Assembly (NCBI GenBank): GCA_951394045.1
Contig: OX595985.1
Location: forward strand, 558,001 to 622,000
DNA length: 64,000 nucleotides
DNA from: Nitzschia sp. DOCU1
Taxonomy: Eukaryota > Bacillariophyta > Bacillariophyceae > Bacillariales > Bacillariaceae
Reading direction: 5' to 3'
Positions 21,101 through 28,817 of this stretch are shown piece by piece; positions within the stretch are counted from its first letter, which is position 1; each line of letters starts with the position of its first letter. A program made the translations under genes and the position numbers. The notes beneath the pieces are model-generated. The model saw only the letters and a list, made by a program, of their open reading frames with translations. It had not been told where the DNA came from and made no database searches.

Positions 21101-22263
21101 CGTTTCAAAAACTCGCCTTTGGTGAGAGAGAGAGCAGAGTCAGGAACAATGGATTCCGGGAACCCAACAGTGCGAAAGACCTTGTCCAAAGTAGTATGGA
21201 CTTCAGATTCCCTCGGAAGCGGAAAACCAGCTACCCACTGGAATGGCGTCGAGTAGACCGCCATACAAGTGTTGCCCTCGAGTGACTTTGTGGGGCCAAA
21301 TTTCACGTCAACGAACAATTTGCTTCGTAGCCTCCTGTATCGTAGCGCATACTCTGTTGGCCGAAATAATCGGTCCCCTGAAACACGGCTCCAATCTCTG
21401 ACAGCTCGTTGTGTTGTCTTTGTCAAAGTTCGTTGCGCTGCTTCCAGGCTAATACGCCATCGTCGCGCTAACTGGTCAGCAGTCACAAGCGTAGATCTTG
21501 CTGCCGTTTTCATCGCAGAAAGCGTAGTCATCACCCTGTCCCCTAAAGCGGTGGCAAGAGCAAGGTTGTGAAATGCAGAGCAGATACGTTCGTCGGCCTG
21601 TAGAAGAGAAGAAAGAGAAAACAATTGGGTGGTATTTGTAGCCGAGATCGTATTGAAATATGAATCGCCACCGACTTGTCGCCGAAGATGCTCTTCCACG
21701 AGATTCGAGTTTGAATCTGATGGCCTCCATTCCAACTCGCTGGTCATACGGACATGAATGTAGTTGATGGGATCAGTAGCCTCGGCACGAGTCGGCTTCC
21801 TGACATGAAAATATGAAAATGGTTTGTCGTATTGTAGTGGGATGTGTAGACCGCTCTTGGGGTCCAAAATACTGTGATCAGTGGCTGCACGTTTATCCGG
21901 TGGGATTCGTTGCAAAGCCACGTCATTTACAACAATTTGGTTTTCCCTCAGTTGGTCGGGACACAACAAATGACAAGACATATTAGGCAAAACGAGTGCA
22001 TGGTCAAAAAGAAGAATGTAAGTGTGCATAGTTACCGGGCAATCATACGCCACGGCCACGAGGGCCTCGGTAACATTTCTGATTGGCTCCATACTGTCAT
22101 GAAAGCCACTAACGTTGATGTTGGTGTTGTAGGTGTGGAGGACAAAACAATGTTCGAGAGAGAATGCGCATGTGTCGGCGTGCGAATCCAGTTCGCAGCG
22201 TGAAACAGTGGTGTGAGATGAATAAGAAGCAACAACCCGCCGTAGCCAGGAAATGCCACGGCA
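18148..22263 (-). CDS. Copia Pol: protease, integrase, reverse transcriptase, RNase H
   Basis: This frame directly continues gag after a single TGA (22266-22264); there is no other stop until 18148. The first ATG inside it is at 22092, but the protease motif LDSHADTC lies upstream of that ATG, so translation must begin in gag. Integrase shows the D-D-E core in FVDVKFGP, VPDSAL and AENAIRE; I see no clear HHCC zinc finger. Reverse transcriptase carries the catalytic YTDD near 19220. RNase H has FVDASHAAN and IETSSFGSEFMAL near the C-terminus. All catalytic residues are present. A chromodomain-like segment (YEVVWANGDVECVTANHI) lies between integrase and RT. Confidence 0.9.
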   Translation of the reverse strand, partial: CRGISWLRRVVASYSSHTTVSRCELDSHADTCAFSLEHCFVLHTYNTNINVSGFHDSMEPIRNVTEALVAVAYDCPVTMHTYILLFDHALVLPNMSCHLLCPDQLRENQIVVNDVALQRIPPDKRAATDHSILDPKSGLHIPLQYDKPFSYFHVRKPTRAEATDPINYIHVRMTSELEWRPSDSNSNLVEEHLRRQVGGDSYFNTISATNTTQLFSLSSLLQADERICSAFHNLALATALGDRVMTTLSAMKTAARSTLVTADQLARRWRISLEAAQRTLTKTTQRAVRDWSRVSGDRLFRPTEYALRYRRLRSKLFVDVKFGPTKSLEGNTCMAVYSTPFQWVAGFPLPRESEVHTTLDKVFRTVGFPESIVPDSALSLTKGEFLKRCQRAQVPILPVEPYRHNQSQAENAIREVSRLYERTMLARNVPACLWDRCYATCAEQRSHTALGHPEQNGECAATIAAGDTADISHLINFGFYDWCWARSPRESSQPQKQLCRWLGPSFDVPDVLCQAVLTSNGSILHRSSVIPLSQDEHQNEDIKRMKQDFTDKLAAKLGERIKGIDLKPDDGDKRFIRAEDNVPAFVPYEDDEANEVDEQDKEFVPPPFDEEEKPLKYDHYVSTKIRKATGDGNNVLTGVVRGRKRDSNGNFIGHFHENPLLDTAQYEVVWANGDVECVTANHIVESIMASVDEEGYTIAFVKEFVDHRCDGTALKADDGFIERGGQRIPKRTTKGWSICAELNDGSTTWIPLRDAKEAYPVQVAEYAVANKLVSEPAFAWWVPFTLRKRDSVLKAVKRRAVRRKNEKFGIEVPGPMDVARALEIDRETGTQHWANAMAKEVKTVIPALKVLDSEEKVPVGSQLIDLMVVFDVKMDLTRKARICARGDQTEPPSSVTYASVVTRESIRLAFLLASLNNLSVLSADIAGAYLNAPCAERVHTILGPEFGALQGKTAVIVKALYGLKSAGFSWRSYCAKTLREELGFIPCRADMDVWFREAVKSNGEKYYEYLLVYTDDLLAISMDPKGILDDLNMRFLLKEDSIGEPTRYLGATISKFWIDGDPMPKWAIGSGDYIKEAIRVIKSRLAQMELELKSGASAPFPSGYKPELDVTPLLNDEGATFYMQCVGILRWIVELGRIDICTETSMLAAYNACPRDGHLKAALHVFAYLSNHERSNLVMDDGYPDHLPELPKHEWKEFYPWAADDWPPDAPTPLGKHVVIVMFVDASHAANVITRQSRTGILIWVNRAPIVWYSKKQNSIETSSFGSEFMALKTGVELLEALRYKLRMLGVPIDGYAHVLVDNMSVVNNTSVPESTLKKKSNSIAYHYVRSKAAADILRIGYVNTKANLADMLTKVQSGAERKELARQVLF

Positions 22264-23730
22264 TCAATCCTTCTTTCGTCGAGTCATAGAAGCGGCAACA
22301 TGACTGTTGTCGACGCTCATTGATGATGTCTCACTCTGGGCGCTCGTAGACACGGTCGTCGGCGTTTCCTCCGACTTAGTACTCGACACGTTGCGGTTTC
22401 CCGCCTTGCGCTTGAGATCCATAACATAATCCTTCTCCTCCTTTGTAAAAGTATTCCAGATAGCAAAGGGGTACGAGCCATTATTGAGTAGGTGACCTGA
22501 TTCGGAAAATCTTCCTCCGCCGCCACCTCCACGTCCTCGGCCTCGACCGCCTCTACCACCACCTCTTCCAAAACCTCGTCCGCGGCCTCTTCCACCGCGA
22601 CCTCGTCCACCTCGTCCATCGCCGCCCGAGCTGGTGGTGCTCGAAATATTCCTCGGTAGTGCCGATTTTACCATACTCTCAGCCGCATCAAGCTGGCCTC
22701 CGAGATAATCAATGGCCTGCTGGTAATTCGTCAAAAGAGCCGCATTCGAGAAAACAACTCCCTTTGCAACAGCAAGACGCTCGTCAGTGATACGTGAGAG
22801 CAAACTGCGCACCTTAGCCTCATCTGTACGGCCTTCTCCGTAAGCCTCCAGGTCGGCAAAGGCACTCCTGTGACGCGCAATGAAGCCATCCCATTGGAAA
22901 TTCCGCGCCTTGCCATTCCAGAAGATGGTGTTGAGAGTATTCTCCGCCTTATTCTTCACTTGACTGATATGAGAGGCACCAGCATACTGCGCCTTGAACG
23001 ACAAGTAGGCGGACCGTCCGTCTTTGGTGCGGTCGAACTGCTTAACAAATGCCCACGCATCGGTGCCGTGAGTAACATGCCGCATGAGATTGAAAACCGT
23101 TTCATTGTCGATCTGGAAAGTGTCTCCCGTGTGGTGAGCACGACGAATCAACTCGGAACGAAAGGTAGGATTTCCGAACCCGGGATCGGTGGCAGGCAGC
23201 TGGACTTCGGGACGGACGATATACTCCAAAGGAGTCCCCTCGATTCCATAGGAGGAACCAATCCAAGAATCGATGTCCTCAATCGTCTCCCTCGACTTTT
23301 TAGCCGTAGTAAACTTCTCCGGTAGAGAGGGGTTGCCGTCTTTCTTAATCCTATCCAGGTCGACCTTAAACTTCCACAATCTGGTCAAACGACCAAGCGA
23401 AGCCTCGGCAACGACAAAATCCCTCTGGATCGTCTCCATGTAACGCATATAATAGACCAACTGACGGAAGCGTTTCTGCTGGTTGGTCCCCATAAAGGTA
23501 CCGGGGTTGTTAATCTCCTCGTTATTGTTGTTGAGTATAGTACCGCCAGGACGGCGGATGGCGGAGAACAAAGAATCCAACTCATCCTCATCAACGATAC
23601 TTTTCACGTCGTCAAACTTTGAGTAACCTTGCCAGAGCAATGCCTCAACGATCTCAGGATCAAAAGCAAGGACGTCGCCAAGGTAGCCAGCAAATTCCTG
23701 CACAGCAGGGTCAACAGCAGCAGCAGCCAT
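22264..23730 (-). CDS. Copia Gag with RGG box
   Basis: The ATG at 23730 is preferred because the open frame upstream uses only a GTG. This gives 488 residues. The central region is helical capsid-like sequence. The C-terminal region has a long Gly/Arg tract (GRGGRGRGGRGRGRGFGRGG) that should bind RNA and replaces the CCHC zinc knuckle normally found in Copia Gag. It ends with a TGA, and pol continues in the same frame. Gag builds the virus-like particle in which reverse transcription occurs. Confidence 0.85.
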   Translation of the reverse strand: MAAAAVDPAVQEFAGYLGDVLAFDPEIVEALLWQGYSKFDDVKSIVDEDELDSLFSAIRRPGGTILNNNNEEINNPGTFMGTNQQKRFRQLVYYMRYMETIQRDFVVAEASLGRLTRLWKFKVDLDRIKKDGNPSLPEKFTTAKKSRETIEDIDSWIGSSYGIEGTPLEYIVRPEVQLPATDPGFGNPTFRSELIRRAHHTGDTFQIDNETVFNLMRHVTHGTDAWAFVKQFDRTKDGRSAYLSFKAQYAGASHISQVKNKAENTLNTIFWNGKARNFQWDGFIARHRSAFADLEAYGEGRTDEAKVRSLLSRITDERLAVAKGVVFSNAALLTNYQQAIDYLGGQLDAAESMVKSALPRNISSTTSSGGDGRGGRGRGGRGRGRGFGRGGGRGGRGRGRGGGGGGRFSESGHLLNNGSYPFAIWNTFTKEEKDYVMDLKRKAGNRNVSSTKSEETPTTVSTSAQSETSSMSVDNSHVAASMTRRKKD

Positions 23731-24321
23731 AGTAACAGTAAAGAAGCAGGATAACACAACAAGTTGTCACGAAAACAAAAGTCTCGGTGTGAGGGAACAC
23801 AAAACATCAATTCCGAGACGCATCGAAAGCGTCCGAAAACATCGAGCCGATATGCAGGCCATTTGCATTGGAAAGCAGCACATCCTCTTGGAATTTCCTT
23901 TTCATGTTCAACACATCTGATTGGGCTAAAGGGGTGAGAAATGAGGTGACACGTCGTCATTTGTATATGCCCATCAAGGCGGAGACATATGCTCCGTCTG
24001 ACGTGGTCAATTTTATTTATATGGGTTTCTCCGTTTTCAAGACCTTTATTGCCATGCATTATGCCGGAGAAGCCCGTGCTGCAGCGCACCGAGCATGGTG
24101 CGGTTGTGGGTGCGTCCACCCGTGTGGCGAGATGGCTGCGCGCGCCCGAAGCGAGCAACGCCAGCTGAATCGTCGTTTCGCGATGCTCGACACGAAACAT
24201 GGTTGACGACCATGAGCCTCTTTCTTTTGCTCTTTCGCCGACTCTCCCTTCATCAATCGAAGAGCCAGGTATTGTCGACACCTCCCCAGGTGTTGTAGTT
24301 AGCAAACTGGGTCTGATAAAC

Positions 24322-24476
24322 CGAGAAATCATCGACTGAGTGACTCGGAGCCACTCAAAACGTAACAAGAGTAAAAAAAAGTCATCACAACAAAATATTA
24401 TGGCATTACCGCGCGGGATACGAACACCCGGCTTGACTAACTAGACTAAACCATGCCACTCCTTCGGGGAAATAAC
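24322..24476 (-). repeat. Copia 5' LTR
   Basis: 155 bp, identical to 17810-17964. It should contain the promoter of the minus-strand element transcript. The putative primer-binding site begins a few bases inside the element. Confidence 0.9.
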
Positions 24477-24529
24477 GAATGGGTGGGAGGGAGTGGTTGG
24501 GTGGCCAAGCGTGGGGATGGGTGGGGATC

Positions 24530-27500
24530 TTAGCGGAACAGTCGAAGTCCAGATCCTGCAATCCAGCTGAGGGCTGGGTTGCGGGCATCCGGATCTCGGC
24601 TGTCTCGAAGGCATCGACTAGCCGCCCTCACTAGCGCGATATTCATCCTCGAGCGGACCATTCCCGCCACCTGCGAGTATGGGCGGGTCCATTTGACAGA
24701 TAAGAGGCGGGCAACGTGTTGGCAAGCAGCGATCGTTTCCTTTGCTCTGAGTCCGTCCACCGAAAACACCAAGGGGGTGAAGTGCCTGCGGGCTTGTTTG
24801 CAGGCATCAAGGTACTTCGTCTTTTTTTCTTTCTCTTGCTTCTCGAGCACCTTGGTGGGGGCGGTATTCCTGTACGATCTTGCATCCGTGTCGGTGACTC
24901 GGATGTCGAAGATGGTGGTGACACCGCGTTGCCAGAAACCGTGGGCAGCGACGTCGCCCCGGCGTTCTGGGGGGTCAACTGTGCGCTGTTGGCCATTGGG
25001 TCCCGTCACTGTGATCCGACTCTGGGGAATGATAGGTTCGTCGGTGACACGGGTAGGGGTTAAGGCGGTGGCGCACAGTTGGTGCCATTCACCGGCAACA
25101 TCGTCATGTCGGTGGATGACAAGGCCTCCCCGGCGGCAGGACATGGCGTGCTCTACGGTGAATGGAGAGCCACATCCGTCGCAGTGGCTGGGGAGGTGTG
25201 AGGGTTTGAGTCCGTATCGCAGGCGGAGGGCGTCTCGGAACTCTGTTGCGGACAGTTCTGTGCCATTGAGGCGGGAGGGCATGGTGGTCAGCCAGGCGCT
25301 GCATTCCGTAGATCGTTGAATGCGGCGCTTGGTTGCCACGTCCGCGGTGGACACATAGGTCTCCAGGTTGATGGTGGCCTGGTCATCGCGTTGCTGTTGT
25401 TTCTGTCGGAGGAGGCGTGCGGCGGTCGACAGGTAGGCGGCGACCTGGAGATCTTGGCCGTTGCGGATGCAGTCAGATACCATGCTGGTTATTTTCTTGG
25501 AATTTTCGTGGTGATCCGAAGCATCAGCGCAAGGGTTTGGGATTCCCAGGCCAGCATGTCGGCAGGGCATGGCCAGAAGGCCTCGAAGGTGGGGGATGCT
25601 GTCGTCGCTGCCAGGGTCGGTGCCGAACAGAGCGGGAAGAAATTCATCCACGAGGACACGTTCCACCGGTTCAAAGAAATCCTCTAAATTCGGAAGGACG
25701 CGTTGCAGGTAGATCCACTCCATCTGGAGCGACTTGGTTAGTCCGGCATAGGCGGTCTGGGGGAAGCGTTTGGCAACCTTGGTCAGGTCCCGAATTGCCT
25801 GCACCCACTGGGTGACTTTCTTTTCGACCCATATCCCACGGAGGGTCTCCGACCCAATGAAGCCGCCCACGTAGCGGTGACCGTCAGCATACTGAAAGTT
25901 GAAGTCTTGCAGGATGGATTGAAGGCGGGCACGGTGGCGAGGTGCACACAAGACGATCGATTTTGCTGCGTTGGGGAAATATCCACGGCGTGGCCCTTGA
26001 ATATTTAGAAGCTCCATTAGTTTTACGAGTTGGTTTCCGCGGGCACCAATCGCGTAGTCATCAGCATACCATGGTTGAGTGGCCTCCGGCACCGAGTCGC
26101 GTAGATTTTTTGACAAGGGGACTAGGGCGATCCCATATAGCACCATTGCCAGTGGGTCGCCTTGGGTTACTCCTTCGCAGGAGAGGAGGAATTCAACGTG
26201 GCCTTCCTCGCCCCGAAGGACAAGAGTGGCTGCATGCCGGTATGCGTTGAAGGCCATTCGGGCCCCGGCGGGCCAGAGATGACGCACTGTCCAGAGCATG
26301 GCTTTCCGACTGAGTTCGTTGAAGCCGTTATCGGCATCCACAAGGATGCCTCCCCAGGGATTCTCATCGTCACGAGCGTCAGTGGAGGCCTGGCCAGCTG
26401 TTGAATCGTCTCGCATGGAAGGTTCAGCAGGGGCGGGCGGGGTTGGGAGATTGCTAGGTGGTTGGCCCTCTACCATTTCATCCCACAGGGAGGACATGGC
26501 GTGGACAGCTCCCTCAATGCCAGCTTTGAGGCCGGCACAGAGGTTGAGCGAGCCGCAGGCATCGGTTGCCTGTAGGCCAACCTGGTGCAGTACGCACTTG
26601 GCTAGTAGGCGGCTGTAGGATTCGCCGATCCCAACTGGACGAGTGCCAGGTTCCTTGTCCAGGGCAACTAGGCGACAGGCTCGTAGGGCCCTGTAGGCGG
26701 CCCATGGTGGATGTCCATTGGCGAGCCAGTAGCCTAGTTTGGCCAGAGCCCAGCGGAGTCGCTCACTGGCCTCACCGTAACGGAGAAGCCAGTTGGCGAG
26801 GGTGACAGAGTCTGTGCCGCAGGGTCCAGCCGAGCCTGAGAGTCGGGAGGCCACCAGTTCAACAACGTCAGCCGTCATTTCGATGGGAACAGTGGAAGGT
26901 GGGCCCGACTCGTAGGGCTCGAAGGCCGTGTCGGCCCGGCCCAGGTCAGGACCGGGGTCCCGGAGGGCAGGGTGCTTGGCTCTGAGCACATCACTGATCA
27001 GCTGCCCCGATTTGGTGCAGTGATCAGTGGGAAGCATCACACCGCCTGGTTGGCGGTCTGTCAGATTTCTGACAGCAGAGCGCAAGCGGCCAGAGAGGAC
27101 CCGGGCGTTGTAGGCCCTGGCCTTGCTCTCGTCGTCACGTGCCTTCGATCCCGATTGTCGCATCCGCATTTGGACGATGGTGTCGTCGACCAAGGCGGCG
27201 ATGTAGCCTTGCTCCCATAGGTCCATGCGGGTTGACAGGCGGGATCTGATGTCGCTGGAGCTCCGGACTCCCTGCTGGACTTGCAGAATGACCATTGCAA
27301 ATACCAGAGGTCGTTCGGAGTTCCATTTCCGAGTTAGGACGCCGTCCCACTCGGCGGCCAGCAGGTTGATGAAGCGTTTGCCCACAGCACCTTTGGGGGC
27401 TTCATAGCCTGTTGGCGTGAACGCCACCAAACGTCGCCAGCGTCGGAGCCAAATTCCGTCGTCGGCGATGTCCCCAGTCAGGTGGCTGCCATCGTTTGCA

Positions 27501-28348
27501 TGTGCATGGTCGCCGAAGACTAGGTCCAAGAGTTCATCTGCCGGGGTTGGGACGTATCCGGGCAGGTCGGCCCCTTCATCAGCCGGGAACAGATGCATGT
27601 TGTCGGCTGGGGCCACTGGTGGAGGTGGTGGGGTGCCCGTAGCATCCGTCGTCGGTGTGGCGGCAGTGGCAGGGGCTGGGGGATTATCAGCAATTCCAGG
27701 GGCAGGGGGAATTGGGGTCGTTGACGCTGCAGCTGGTTGGGGCAGACGGGTGGTGTGTTGATTGGGGCTCCCAGTTTCGGGCACAGGCGGTTGGGGTTGC
27801 AAATCGGCTGCGGGGAATTCGGGAGGAGTCAACGGAGCATCGTCGGCTGGGCCAGGTGTGGATGCGTCCAGGAGGGACGTATCACCAGCAGGGTCAGTGT
27901 TTGGCGTGGAACGGGTAGTCGGGGAGGACGGGGGATCACGTGGCTGGGTCAGGAAAGGCAGGATGGACCCAGTAGGCGAGGTAGATCCGCGGGGGGAGCG
28001 GAGGGGGGCAGGTCGGTTGCTGCATCGTGTGGCAAAACATGCACAGGAAACGCAGCAACGTCCCCTCCGAACACACTCACAGCCGGTCCCACTACCAGAG
28101 TTAGCCCGTTTGCAGGACCCGTAGCGGGAGCAGCTGCAGCAAGGAGTTACTGTGGTGAGTCGCGGGCGAGACGCAGGAGGAGGATGGTAAATGCCATCGT
28201 CGCTGCTGTCATCATCGTCGCTTGTGGTGGGATCGGGCCTCGGTCGTTCCGATCGGTTTCGGTCGTGCGGACTGGTACTGCGCCTACGAGAGCGCGCGGG
28301 GCCAGTTTCGCCGGAATCATTGGCATTTGCATCGTGGTGCAAATTCAT
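24530..28348 (-). CDS. LINE polyprotein: Cys-rich domain, reverse transcriptase, CCHC and restriction-like endonuclease
   Basis: ATG at 28348, 1,272 residues, uninterrupted. The N-terminus is Ser/Arg/Asp-rich; a Cys cluster (CCSCSRYGSC, CECVRRGRCC, SCACFATRC) lies at about residues 70-115, perhaps for DNA binding. A Pro/Thr-rich linker follows. The reverse transcriptase spans about 500-830, with GVTQGDPLAMVLYG and the catalytic WYADDY near 761. A CX2CX7HX4C finger (CDGCGSPFTVEHAMSC) lies near 1055. The restriction-like endonuclease region follows at about 1130-1180, with GDV, FDIRVTD and a Lys/Glu-rich helix. Finger plus endonuclease after RT is the R2-clade layout. The usual PD and (D/E)xK residues read GD and DIR here, so nuclease activity is not certain. 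Confidence 0.85.
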   Translation of the reverse strand: MNLHHDANANDSGETGPARSRRRSTSPHDRNRSERPRPDPTTSDDDDSSDDGIYHPPPASRPRLTTVTPCCSCSRYGSCKRANSGSGTGCECVRRGRCCVSCACFATRCSNRPAPLRSPRGSTSPTGSILPFLTQPRDPPSSPTTRSTPNTDPAGDTSLLDASTPGPADDAPLTPPEFPAADLQPQPPVPETGSPNQHTTRLPQPAAASTTPIPPAPGIADNPPAPATAATPTTDATGTPPPPPVAPADNMHLFPADEGADLPGYVPTPADELLDLVFGDHAHANDGSHLTGDIADDGIWLRRWRRLVAFTPTGYEAPKGAVGKRFINLLAAEWDGVLTRKWNSERPLVFAMVILQVQQGVRSSSDIRSRLSTRMDLWEQGYIAALVDDTIVQMRMRQSGSKARDDESKARAYNARVLSGRLRSAVRNLTDRQPGGVMLPTDHCTKSGQLISDVLRAKHPALRDPGPDLGRADTAFEPYESGPPSTVPIEMTADVVELVASRLSGSAGPCGTDSVTLANWLLRYGEASERLRWALAKLGYWLANGHPPWAAYRALRACRLVALDKEPGTRPVGIGESYSRLLAKCVLHQVGLQATDACGSLNLCAGLKAGIEGAVHAMSSLWDEMVEGQPPSNLPTPPAPAEPSMRDDSTAGQASTDARDDENPWGGILVDADNGFNELSRKAMLWTVRHLWPAGARMAFNAYRHAATLVLRGEEGHVEFLLSCEGVTQGDPLAMVLYGIALVPLSKNLRDSVPEATQPWYADDYAIGARGNQLVKLMELLNIQGPRRGYFPNAAKSIVLCAPRHRARLQSILQDFNFQYADGHRYVGGFIGSETLRGIWVEKKVTQWVQAIRDLTKVAKRFPQTAYAGLTKSLQMEWIYLQRVLPNLEDFFEPVERVLVDEFLPALFGTDPGSDDSIPHLRGLLAMPCRHAGLGIPNPCADASDHHENSKKITSMVSDCIRNGQDLQVAAYLSTAARLLRQKQQQRDDQATINLETYVSTADVATKRRIQRSTECSAWLTTMPSRLNGTELSATEFRDALRLRYGLKPSHLPSHCDGCGSPFTVEHAMSCRRGGLVIHRHDDVAGEWHQLCATALTPTRVTDEPIIPQSRITVTGPNGQQRTVDPPERRGDVAAHGFWQRGVTTIFDIRVTDTDARSYRNTAPTKVLEKQEKEKKTKYLDACKQARRHFTPLVFSVDGLRAKETIAACQHVARLLSVKWTRPYSQVAGMVRSRMNIALVRAASRCLRDSRDPDARNPALSWIAGSGLRLFR

Positions 28349-28508
28349 TTCGGCCTGTTTTCAGAGGGAGATTGCACTGTCAATGCAGTCTCTCACACTA
28401 AACTAACAGCGGAAATGGAATCAGCACACCCGAATTACAATAGAGTCGTAACGTTTGAGAGCAGTTGGGTGCTCCTATCGTTAGTGGCTATGTAACCCAG
28501 AGGACGAT

Positions 28509-28817
28509 CAGATTGTGGAAGCCATGGAGTATCACCAAGGGTCTTCTCGTATCTATAATGCCGCATGCTCGGCTCTCGGTACTCTGTTGGGACCTGGAAG
28601 CCGCATATTGGTGGACGGAGGAGAGTTGGAGAATTATCTGTATCATCGTGTCCTTTACGCTGTGACGTATGGCGTCAGTTTGCATTTGGACGATCCAGTA
28701 GCGCAAGGCGTTGGGAATGCCCTTCTGAGTAACATGGTTGGGCGAGATGTGGCTGAAGAAATGGTGGCGGAGGTTGAGCGCAATCATGGCGGAGCTGTCT
28801 GCGCTGCTGCAGCGTAA
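28509..28817 (+). pseudogene. 3' fragment of the ARM-like gene
   Basis: The last 309 bases of the gene at 14854-15807 are repeated here, including its stop. The 5' two-thirds are absent and LINE sequence precedes it. It should not be expressed as a functional protein. Confidence 0.85.

Larger units (their letters stand above)
17810..24476 (-). mobile_element. Ty1/Copia-type LTR retrotransposon nested in the LINE 3' UTR
   Basis: Two identical 155-bp LTRs bound the element and GAATG is duplicated on each side (17805-17809 and 24477-24481). Order on the minus strand is LTR, gag (23730-22264), in-frame TGA, protease-integrase-RT-RNase H (22263-18148), LTR. Integrase before RT defines Copia. A primer-binding site candidate TATCAGACCCAG (24318-24307) lies next to the 5' LTR and resembles the complement of an initiator-Met tRNA 3' end. 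A purine tract GAGGGGA lies beside the 3' LTR (17973-17967). Identical LTRs indicate recent insertion, after the LINE arrived. Confidence 0.95.
17651..28508 (-). mobile_element. R2-type non-LTR retrotransposon (LINE), interrupted by a Copia element
   Basis: The interval between the two 2,152-bp repeats is 10,858 bp. Subtracting the nested Copia (6,667 bp) and its 5-bp target duplication leaves a LINE of about 4.19 kb. It lies on the minus strand: the 5' end is at 28508, one long ORF runs 28348-24530, and the 3' UTR is 24529-24477 continued at 17809-17651. Its last bases (minus strand) read TTTATATAT, a short AT tail. Because the LINE is full length with an open ORF, insertion appears recent. 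The junctions coincide exactly with the ends of the 2,152-bp repeats, so these behave as a giant target-site duplication. Confidence 0.8.

Noticed and set aside
25316..28495. Long plus-strand ORFs opposite the LINE polyprotein (for example 27737-28495)
   Set aside because: They are GC-rich shadows of the 1,272-residue minus-strand ORF, with no recognisable domain.
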